From the NCBI GenBank assembly GCA_002314945.1, contig DCHV01000103.1:59024-80066 (forward strand): DNA of 21,043 bases, given 5' to 3'. A program made the position numbers and the translations under genes. The notes under the pieces were generated by a model. The model was not told the DNA's origin. It searched no databases and saw only the letters and a program-made list of their open reading frames with translations. Shown in pieces: positions 1 to 6,558 of the stretch. Origin of the DNA: Prevotellaceae bacterium UBA1743 (GTDB taxonomy: Bacteria; Bacteroidota; Bacteroidia; Bacteroidales; Bacteroidaceae). How positions within the stretch are numbered: position 1 is the first letter of the stretch; each line of letters begins with the position of its first letter.

Positions 1-347
1 TCTACTACATCCTCGTATAGGCCAGATTTCAGTTTGCCAACATTCATCACCATGTCTATCTCGTTACATCCCCGTTCTTTCAAGTCACGGGCCTGCCACA
101 CCTTGCTCTCGGTAGTATCACCTCCCGAAGGAAAGCCTACAATACCACCTATTCCAACGCTGTCAGTACCCTGAAGTCCAGAGAACACATACGGCAACAT
201 GGAGGGCATAGAGAACACACAGATGAAATTGTGTTCCTTGGCTGCTTCTACTATCTGATTGACCTCGGCCAATGTGGATTCGGCACGAACTGCGCTGATA
301 TCTATCATTCGAGCCAGTTCTGTTGGTTTCAATTTTGACATATTCAT
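1..347 (-). CDS. deoC: Deoxyribose-phosphate aldolase, N-terminal 115 residues (cut by window edge)
   Basis: DeoC cleaves 2-deoxy-D-ribose 5-phosphate to glyceraldehyde 3-phosphate and acetaldehyde in the cytosol during deoxynucleoside catabolism. Seen: reading down from 347, an uninterrupted frame of 115 codons runs off the window. It contains VGFPSGGDTTESKVWQA (about residues 70-86) and NEIDMVMNVGKLKSG (95-109), which match the class I DeoC pattern of a glycine-rich VGFP loop and an E-x-D-M-V strand with a conserved Asp (D98). The Schiff-base lysine lies beyond the edge. Start: ATG at 347 or the in-frame ATG at 341; 347 is chosen as the longer. It lies 98 bp downstream of the sulfatase-maturase gene on the same strand, with a possible promoter of its own, so it is probably a housekeeping neighbour rather than part of the glycan operon. 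Confidence 0.88.
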   Translation of the reverse strand, partial: MNMSKLKPTELARMIDISAVRAESTLAEVNQIVEAAKEHNFICVFSMPSMLPYVFSGLQGTDSVGIGGIVGFPSGGDTTESKVWQARDLKERGCNEIDMVMNVGKLKSGLYEDVV

Positions 348-421
348 ACAATTTTAGAGGAACACATGCGTATTCCTATCCTACATTTGGTTGCGAAATT
401 AGAGAAAAAATAGGAAACAAA

Positions 422-429
422 CAAACGTA
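422..429 (-). promoter_or_regulatory. Possible -7 box for deoC
   Basis: The minus strand reads TACGTTTG at 429 to 422, an exact match to the Bacteroidetes -7 consensus TAnnTTTG, about 75 nt upstream of the deoC ATG. No TTTG-like -33 element is seen at the expected 19-21 bp spacing, so this is weak support. Confidence 0.3.
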
Positions 430-445
430 TGGACAAAAAACTATC

Positions 446-1654
446 TCACACTCTGTTGATACGACTCGGAGGAAGACCACGTTCGAGAAGCGATTTCATC
501 GTCTGCATATCCGAGGCTGTATGCGCAAAGAAACGCTTGTATCCCTCACAGAGGGTATTCAATCCCTTGTCGGCAAAACGATGTTGGGGGCATTCTCCGT
601 GACATAGGTGTAGCCACTGGCAGCGACGGCACGCTGGAGACAGTTCTGTACACTTGGCCGATGCAAAGGCAAATCGCTGGGGGTGCCGTGCCAATTCCGC
701 CAGAGGTGTCCGTCTGATATTACCTAAAAGATGAGAGGTATAGACGTAGTGGTCGCACAGATAGACATCCCCGTTATGCTCCACCGTGAGCGTGTCGCCA
801 CAGGTCTCGCACAGCGTACATAGCGTGGAGGGGATACCACACCACCCTGCCAATGTATTGTCGAAGAGTTGCACATAGATACGCCCCACATCGCCATGCA
901 CCCACGTATCATACACATCACATAGGAATTGTCCGAATCCCTCTCCTCCTACCGAATACGGGGTGGGATATGCTCCAGACGTGCCAGGAGGAACAATGTG
1001 TCCCATGCCGTCTGTATATTCCACTACGGGCAGAAACTGAAGGAATGGGCTTATCTCACGCAGATAGCTATACACCTGTGTACCCTGTTTTGCCGAATGT
1101 GCATTCACGGTACAAAGGATATTGAAATCCACCTTTGCCTGTATCATTTGTTCTGCTGCACGAAGTACACGTATCTGTGTGGGATGTCCACCTCTGTCAC
1201 AACGGTACACATCATGCAGTTCAGCAGGGCCATCCAACGAAAGGCCTACCAAAAACCGATGTTCGCGGAAGAACTGGCACCAGTATTCATCTACCAGCAG
1301 GCCATTGGTTTGTAGCGTATTGTGTATCTCCTTCCCATTTCTATAGCGTTGCTGCAACTGCATCGCACGCTCGAAGAAAGGAAGGCCTGCCAGGAGAGGT
1401 TCACCACCATGCCAGCAGAAGGTGACTGTATCAGCATCCACAGCCTCGATATACTCCCGTATATACAACTCCAGCAGAGAATCACTCATCACGGGTTGTT
1501 GCCCATCGTAGAGAGAAGCTTTGTCCAGATAGTAGCAATAGGCACACCTCATGTTGCACGAGGAGCCTACAGGCTTCACCATCGTACTGAAGTCCATCGG
1601 CCGTGCCATCCGATGCAATTCGGAGTAAGTAAGCGTTCTTCCTTCGCCAGACAT
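446..1654 (-). CDS. Anaerobic sulfatase-maturating enzyme (radical SAM, SPASM)
   Basis: This enzyme oxidises a Cys or Ser in a sulfatase active site to C-alpha-formylglycine, using S-adenosylmethionine and three [4Fe-4S] clusters in the cytosol. Seen: PVGSSCNMRCAYCYYLDK near residues 28-45 carries the radical SAM CxxxCxxC motif (C33, C37, C40). TFCWHGGEPLL follows. The C-terminal SPASM region has CTLCETCGD, then NGDVYLCDHYV, then CxxCxxxxxC spacing in PACRRCQWLHLCHGECP, as in this family. Length is 402 aa, close to the usual 370-410. Start: a TTG at 1666 would overlap the sulfatase stop; the ATG at 1654, 8 nt past that stop, is preferred. In-frame ATGs at 1609 and 1597 are also possible. It is the last gene of the GH78-sulfatase-maturase run, and its position fits activation of the serine-type sulfatase encoded just upstream. 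Confidence 0.92.
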   Translation of the reverse strand: MSGEGRTLTYSELHRMARPMDFSTMVKPVGSSCNMRCAYCYYLDKASLYDGQQPVMSDSLLELYIREYIEAVDADTVTFCWHGGEPLLAGLPFFERAMQLQQRYRNGKEIHNTLQTNGLLVDEYWCQFFREHRFLVGLSLDGPAELHDVYRCDRGGHPTQIRVLRAAEQMIQAKVDFNILCTVNAHSAKQGTQVYSYLREISPFLQFLPVVEYTDGMGHIVPPGTSGAYPTPYSVGGEGFGQFLCDVYDTWVHGDVGRIYVQLFDNTLAGWCGIPSTLCTLCETCGDTLTVEHNGDVYLCDHYVYTSHLLGNIRRTPLAELARHPQRFAFASAKCTELSPACRRCQWLHLCHGECPQHRFADKGLNTLCEGYKRFFAHTASDMQTMKSLLERGLPPSRINRV

Positions 1655-1662
1655 ATGTCCGA

Positions 1663-3309
1663 TCAATCCTTTATGGGTGCGTCGTATTCCTTTTCCAGAT
1701 CACGAAGCAGGGACATCATACGTTCCGTCACTTCCTCGGTACCTGGATGGCCGTAGATATTGTGTAATTCCTGTGGATCTGTCTCCAGGTCATAGAGTTC
1801 CCAACTGTCGATATCCTGATAGAAATGGATGAGTTTGTAGCGATTGTCCCGCACGCCATAGTGACGTCTCACGGCATGTTCGGCAGGGTACTCGTAGAAA
1901 TGATAGTAGAGTCCATCTCGCCAATGTCCTATCACTTCGCGGTCATGACGGTTGGTATGTGACTTCATCAGCGGCAACAGGGATTCGCCCTGTATATCCT
2001 CGGGGATAGGAACACCAGCCAATTCCAGGAAAGTGGGAGCATAGTCGATATTCTGCACCAGTTGGTCCACATCGCCTTTCTTACCTCCAGGGAGGCGCAT
2101 CAGCAATGGGGTACGGAACGATTCCTCGTACATGAATCGTTTGTCGAACCATCCGTGCTCACCCATATAGAATCCTTGGTCGGACGTATATACCACTAAC
2201 GTATTCTCCAACAGATCGTGCGCTTCCAGATAGTCGAGGACACGTCCCACGTTGCGGTCGATGGATGTAATCACACGCAGATAGTCGCGCATGTATTGGT
2301 TGTATTTCCATTGGGCAAGCCGTTTCGGATTAGCCTTCATCCTACCATTTGCAGCAGACATCTCTTCTGCCTGTTCGTCGAGAGGCTCACGCAGGAAACT
2401 ATCCTTGAACGCCTCTATCACAGGCCCATAGTGCTTATTCCAAGCCGCACGTTGGTCGGGATGCAACAGGTCGGTGTACATCTGTCGTCCCCAGTTCTCC
2501 AGATAACCACTATGGATTTCCTTCTCTGGATCAGCCAGTTTTAGGTCATATACCAAATCCATATCCTGTAGGATGTGCATCTCCTGTGCAGCAGCGGCAG
2601 GACGATTCTCATAGTCATCCCAGAACGTGTCGGGTAGAGGGAATTCTTGGTCGCTGAATAGGTCGAGGTCACAACTGTCTGGCATCCACGTACGATGAGG
2701 TGCCTTGTGATGGAGTAGCAGACAGAATGGTTTCTCGGGATTGCGTTTGTTATCCAGCCAATCGAGAGCTAAATCCGTAGTGATATTGGTGGCGTACCCC
2801 TCGCGTTGCACCTTCTTTCCATTACAGATAAAGTCGGGATTGTAGTACATCCCCTGCCCCACCAGAATATCCCAGTAATCGAAACCCGTAGGTTCGCTCA
2901 CCAAGTGCCATTTGCCTATCATAGCCGTCTCATAGCCTGCCTGTTGGAGCAGTTTGGGGAACGTCTGCTGACTTCCATCAAAGGTCGTGGTATTGTCCGT
3001 GAATCCATTGGCATGACTATGTTTCCCTGTGAGCATACAGGCACGGCTTGGCCCGCTCAACGAATTGGCGACAAAGCTTTGGGTAAAGCGCACCCCCTCG
3101 TTCCCTATCCTATCGATATTGGGTGTATGAATAAACCGTTGGTCGTAGGCGCTGATTGTCTGGTACGAATGGTCATCACACATGATATACAGGATGTTCA
3201 GAGGCTTCCCATCCTTGGCCATCGGAGTACCATTTCTGTGGGTGCATCCGCTCAGGGCAATCCAAGCCACCAGACCTGTAAGAATCTTTTCATTGTCGTT
3301 CCACTGCAT
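1663..3309 (-). CDS. Serine-type sulfatase lipoprotein (S1 family)
   Basis: A formylglycine-dependent sulfatase that removes sulfate esters from a glycan, probably in the periplasm or at the outer membrane. Seen: 548 aa. An N-terminal leader ends in LSGC, so C22 is the likely lipidated cysteine. Metal-binding D45-D46 lie in LYIMCDDHS. The formylglycine site is S85 in SGPSR (85-89), so the precursor residue is serine, not cysteine. GKWH (132-135), HKAPH (201-205) and TSDQG (375-379) with EHGWFDKR supply the other expected metal and sulfate-binding residues. A DUF4976-like tail (YGVRDNRYKLIHF, then WELYDLETDPQELHN) closes it. Serine-type sites need an anaerobic maturase, and the gene for one starts 8 nt downstream. 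The rhamnosidase gene lies 14 bp upstream. The C-terminal region resembles N-acetylglucosamine-6-sulfatase-like members, but the sugar specificity cannot be read from the sequence. Confidence 0.93.
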   Translation of the reverse strand: MQWNDNEKILTGLVAWIALSGCTHRNGTPMAKDGKPLNILYIMCDDHSYQTISAYDQRFIHTPNIDRIGNEGVRFTQSFVANSLSGPSRACMLTGKHSHANGFTDNTTTFDGSQQTFPKLLQQAGYETAMIGKWHLVSEPTGFDYWDILVGQGMYYNPDFICNGKKVQREGYATNITTDLALDWLDNKRNPEKPFCLLLHHKAPHRTWMPDSCDLDLFSDQEFPLPDTFWDDYENRPAAAAQEMHILQDMDLVYDLKLADPEKEIHSGYLENWGRQMYTDLLHPDQRAAWNKHYGPVIEAFKDSFLREPLDEQAEEMSAANGRMKANPKRLAQWKYNQYMRDYLRVITSIDRNVGRVLDYLEAHDLLENTLVVYTSDQGFYMGEHGWFDKRFMYEESFRTPLLMRLPGGKKGDVDQLVQNIDYAPTFLELAGVPIPEDIQGESLLPLMKSHTNRHDREVIGHWRDGLYYHFYEYPAEHAVRRHYGVRDNRYKLIHFYQDIDSWELYDLETDPQELHNIYGHPGTEEVTERMMSLLRDLEKEYDAPIKD

Positions 3310-3323
3310 AGGCTCTGTTTTGA

Positions 3324-5894
3324 TTACTGTTCTATTGTATAGCTTCCTGCCTCATACTCCTTGCTCTCCGTTTCACCAGGCAGAGTCACGGTGGCGGTAG
3401 CACCCTTGGGGATGGTGAATTTCCAGATCCACTTGTCGCCCTCGTACTTCCATTCGCTATGGATGGGACCTGCCGCGGAGTTGTACGTGGCATTCACGAA
3501 GCCAAGGCGTTTGTCTGGAACGGGTTTCATGATGATGTGCCTGAAGCCAGGATTGACAGGATCAGAGGCAATACCGCACATTGTTTTCCACATCCATTCG
3601 CCTACGTAACCTAAGGCATAATGATTGAAACTGTTCATGCCGCTGGAAGCTAGACCCCTATCTGTCGTATAACTATCCCAGCGTTCCCAGATGGTGGTAG
3701 CACCATTATCCACCATATAGAGCCAACTGGGATTCTTGTGTTGGAACAAGAGTTCGTAAGCGATATCCACCATACCATTTTCCGTGAGCGTGTTCAACAG
3801 GATGGCAGTACCCAGGAAACCCGTCTGCAGACAGTTGTCGTGTCGGGCGAAGTTCTCACGTAGGCGGGCCTTCATGGCCTCCAATGCTTCACCCTCCAAC
3901 AGATTGTTCTTCAGAGCAAAGAGGGCAGGTGTCTGCATCGTATTGAGCAGTTCCACTTTGAACGTACCGTCCTCGTTCAGGAAATTGGAAAGTAGATAGT
4001 CGCGCGCATCCTCCACCATCTTCTCGTACTTGGCAACATCACGACCCGTACCGACTGCCATATCGCGCATCTTGGCTGCATCCGACATCCAATAGGAAGC
4101 ACACAGGAAATTCCAATAGAACAACGTTTCGGGGTAGGCATTCCCCTGTGAGTCGAACGCGCCCCAACTGCAACTCTCCAATGGTTCGTAGCTCAGCCAA
4201 TCCCCGAACTGGTAGTTGCGGTTTTCCGCACTCAGGGCTGTGTGATCGTACTTTGTCTCGTTGACGTGGTTCATGAACTTCTCCATTGCCTCCCAGTTCT
4301 CGTCCACGATGGTCGTACATCCGAACTGCTTCCAAACTGTCCAAGGCACGGTCACACCCGCATCACACCATCCGACACGCATCATATCCGTAGGATCCGA
4401 ACCCGCCTGTCCAAAGGGTGCCACGGCTGGGTATGCACCCGTCTCGCTCTGTGAGTCACGCATATCGCGTGTCCACTTACGGAAGAAATCGGCTGTATGT
4501 GCAAAAAACGTAGTGGTCTCCGTCAGATCATGCGATCCTGTCCATCCCAATCGCTCGTTGCGCTGAGGACAATCGGTCAGTAGCGACAGGCAATTCGAAC
4601 GGGCGCTCCACAGGGAGTTCTGGTACAATCTGTTCACTTGCTCGTTTCCCGTGGTCAGATTTCCTATCTCCATCTCTTGAGTAAAAGACGTAACAGGCAC
4701 ACTCTTTACCGATTTGATAGTGACATCCCCCGTAGCTGTGATAGACAAGGCTCTGTAGCCAAAGAAAGTACGTCGTGGCGTATATTCTACGTCACCCCTT
4801 GTCCGTGCAAAAGTGTATTTCAGTATCATACCCGTATCCCCGATACGCAGGCTCTTGCGGTGGACACTACCCTCAGGTCCGTCCATACCACGGCTCTTGG
4901 CTCCGTTTCCGTCATTGAGCAGTTCTGCAGGCAGACAGGTCAATTGCGTACCTTCCTCAGCCCTGAACAAGAACGAAGGTACAGCGGCACAGTTCTGCCC
5001 GAAATCCACTACGAGCGTTTGTCCGGGATGAAGCACCATCTGTTCGCCTGCCGTAAACTCTTGGTCGATGACCACCTTGCCATAGGATTCCTCCGTAGCA
5101 CCCTCCACATCCGTCCACACGTATGCCTTCATAGGATTCATGGCCAGGTCATAACGTCTGTACACCTCGCCACCATCACTCGGCACGATTTCTCCTGAAA
5201 ACTCGGTATTCACCTCAGGCGTCGAGAGACTATCCATGCAGGCATACCCAGGTTGCAAGCGTGCATCGTACTCTTCACCATCGAAAATGGCAGCATGTGT
5301 CACAGGACCGGCAATACCCGCTTTCCAATCTGTCGTATTTGTTCCAAAGAGTTCCTTGGTACCATCTGCGTATGTCAGTTCCAGCACACCTCGGAAAGCG
5401 CATTTCTTACCAATCATTCCATCATCGGAATAGGCCGTCACAATCTTGTCGGCCCACCATCCTGGAGTCACCTGTGCGGCCAGCACATTCTCTGCCCCTG
5501 CCTTGGTGGAAAAAGCCTCCGTTATATCGTATGTAAAGGACAGACGCGTCTTCTTGTAATGCGTGAAGCCAGGTTTCAAGATCTCATTTCCCACCAGATG
5601 ACCATTCACGTAGAGGTCAAATACGCCAAGACCTGTAGCCATCCATTTGGCAGAGGTCACTTTCTGTTCGTTTTTCAGGGTAGTGGCAAACCAACTGGCA
5701 CCATCGGCTGCCCGTGTCTCTACGCTAACGCTTCCCCTCACCACAGGAGCATCTACCACGGATATCCATTCCGATTGTCCCCAGGAAGCATCATCCAACG
5801 CCTCGGTACGTACACCCACCGCAGCCTCAGGAGCACGGGTACAACTCAGAGTCATGGCAAGCGCCACAGCCACACAAATTTTGTTGATATTCAT
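3324..5894 (-). CDS. Alpha-L-rhamnosidase, GH78, copy A (lipoprotein)
   Basis: Inverting hydrolase of terminal alpha-L-rhamnose. Seen: 856 aa, normal for the family. A leader ends at LSC, so C18 is a likely lipid anchor. N-terminal beta-sandwich domains (about 30-400) include LYVNGHLVG and TPGWWADK, both typical of GH78. The (alpha/alpha)6 catalytic domain follows. DCPQRNERLGW (441-451) holds the probable general acid E447, and TTIWERW (733-739) the probable base E737. A C-terminal beta domain has PGETESKEYEAGSY. Odd: the usual Asp two residues after the motif's Trp-Thr (consensus WTGDAQ; kept as D456 in copy B) reads WTGSHDL here, one residue shorter, so activity or specificity may differ. 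It is the first gene of the operon with sulfatase and maturase. The paralogue at 6559-9135 is about the same length and closely similar throughout. Confidence 0.94.
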   Translation of the reverse strand: MNINKICVAVALAMTLSCTRAPEAAVGVRTEALDDASWGQSEWISVVDAPVVRGSVSVETRAADGASWFATTLKNEQKVTSAKWMATGLGVFDLYVNGHLVGNEILKPGFTHYKKTRLSFTYDITEAFSTKAGAENVLAAQVTPGWWADKIVTAYSDDGMIGKKCAFRGVLELTYADGTKELFGTNTTDWKAGIAGPVTHAAIFDGEEYDARLQPGYACMDSLSTPEVNTEFSGEIVPSDGGEVYRRYDLAMNPMKAYVWTDVEGATEESYGKVVIDQEFTAGEQMVLHPGQTLVVDFGQNCAAVPSFLFRAEEGTQLTCLPAELLNDGNGAKSRGMDGPEGSVHRKSLRIGDTGMILKYTFARTRGDVEYTPRRTFFGYRALSITATGDVTIKSVKSVPVTSFTQEMEIGNLTTGNEQVNRLYQNSLWSARSNCLSLLTDCPQRNERLGWTGSHDLTETTTFFAHTADFFRKWTRDMRDSQSETGAYPAVAPFGQAGSDPTDMMRVGWCDAGVTVPWTVWKQFGCTTIVDENWEAMEKFMNHVNETKYDHTALSAENRNYQFGDWLSYEPLESCSWGAFDSQGNAYPETLFYWNFLCASYWMSDAAKMRDMAVGTGRDVAKYEKMVEDARDYLLSNFLNEDGTFKVELLNTMQTPALFALKNNLLEGEALEAMKARLRENFARHDNCLQTGFLGTAILLNTLTENGMVDIAYELLFQHKNPSWLYMVDNGATTIWERWDSYTTDRGLASSGMNSFNHYALGYVGEWMWKTMCGIASDPVNPGFRHIIMKPVPDKRLGFVNATYNSAAGPIHSEWKYEGDKWIWKFTIPKGATATVTLPGETESKEYEAGSYTIEQ

Positions 5895-6232
5895 TGTTTT
5901 CAGACTTTTTATTAGCTTTGCAGTAAGCCACTTATGTACTGGCTCGTAGGGTATCAGATATCCTTTGTAGTCAATCTGGTTGAGGACCGTTGCAGACTAT
6001 TTGCCGATATTCTTCTGCGAAGATACTTATTTTACTTCAATAACCACTCAGTTCTCGTCAGATTTTTGAATATTTCAATTAAAATCAGCGAGAAAAGGTC
6101 TGAAACATCCATATTGTATCGTGACGACACCTCATTATTCAGCGTAGCATGACGCTACACTACGGAAAAAGTGTATTCTGAAAATTGGATTTGTTGTGAT
6201 AGCATAGAAAAATACTGACAAAAGCCTAATTT
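5895..6232. other. Gene-free stretch upstream of GH78 copy A
   Basis: AT-rich DNA with no convincing ORF on either strand. It must contain the promoter for the GH78-A/sulfatase/maturase operon. The best minus-strand candidate is a one-mismatch -7 box, TATCTTCG, at 6025 to 6018, with no clear -33 partner. A short dyad GTAGC-ATGAC-GCTAC lies at 6144-6158 and could be an operator or a small hairpin. A further short dyad CTAATT/AATTAG lies near 6226-6241. Confidence 0.5.
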
Positions 6233-6276
6233 CTCAATTAGAAGGAATTACGAACGGATTACGAAGGGATAACGAA
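6233..6276. repeat. 11-bp-periodic array, TTAnGAA/ATAACGAA units
   Basis: Four consecutive 11-bp units end in the same box: CTCAATTAGAA (6233-6243), GGAATTACGAA (6244-6254), CGGATTACGAA (6255-6265) and GGGATAACGAA (6266-6276). The box recurs exactly every 11 bp. A period of 11 is not a multiple of 3, which argues against a coding repeat, and it is close to one helical turn. A degenerate fifth unit follows. Confidence 0.7.
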
Positions 6277-6326
6277 GGAATGTGAATAAGCAAATATCTT
6301 GACATACACCTGCCTCCGTTTTCCCA

Positions 6327-6370
6327 TCTTCCTACGTCCATCGTACGTGCATCGTACGTAGTGTGTACGT
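6327..6370. repeat. 11-bp-periodic array, TACGT-ending units
   Basis: Four consecutive 11-bp units share their last five bases, TACGT: TCTTCCTACGT (6327-6337), CCATCGTACGT (6338-6348), GCATCGTACGT (6349-6359) and AGTGTGTACGT (6360-6370). The middle two share ten of eleven bases. The word differs from the flanking arrays, but the period is the same. Confidence 0.8.
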
Positions 6371-6389
6371 ATTTCCACTATCGATCTAC

Positions 6390-6444
6390 GGTATTTGCTC
6401 GGTATTTGGCTGGTATTTGGCTGGTATTTGTCCGGTATTTGCTC
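6390..6444. repeat. Five 11-bp tandem repeats, GGTATTTGnnn
   Basis: Five perfectly phased units begin GGTATTTG: 6390-6400 (ending CTC), 6401-6411 (GCT), 6412-6422 (GCT), 6423-6433 (TCC) and 6434-6444 (CTC). The first eight bases are identical in all five and only the last three vary. A minus-strand open frame crosses the array (reading IPDKYQPNTSQIPSKYR), but it also runs through the terminator hairpin and is judged not to be a gene. Confidence 0.9.
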
Positions 6445-6496
6445 TAGATACAATGAGAGAGGAACGGAGATACCCCCCTCCTTTTGTGTAGCTACG

Positions 6497-6539
6497 AAAA
6501 AAAAAATGGGTGTTCGAATCAGATTAACTCGAACACCCA
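6497..6539 (-). terminator. Intrinsic terminator of GH78 copy B
   Basis: On the minus strand, about 20 nt past the GH78-B stop, an 11-bp perfect stem (TGGGTGTTCGA at 6539-6529, pairing with 6517-6507) encloses an 11-nt loop. It is followed immediately by ten T (6506 to 6497). This is a textbook Rho-independent terminator. It should separate GH78 copy B from the copy A operon. Confidence 0.93.
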
Positions 6540-6558
6540 AAGTGGTATGATATTGGTA

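Noticed and set aside
1655..1666. TTG start at 1666 for the sulfatase-maturing enzyme
   Set aside because: It overlaps the sulfatase stop codon and adds only four residues; the ATG at 1654 is a better start.
5913..5920. Plus-strand TAGCTTTG resembling a -7 box
   Set aside because: No plus-strand gene follows for more than 3 kb and no -33 element is well placed; likely chance.
6259..6540. 93-codon minus-strand frame crossing the 11-bp repeats
   Set aside because: It begins inside the terminator hairpin, its T-tract gives FFF, and the repeat period is not a multiple of three. No recognisable protein features.
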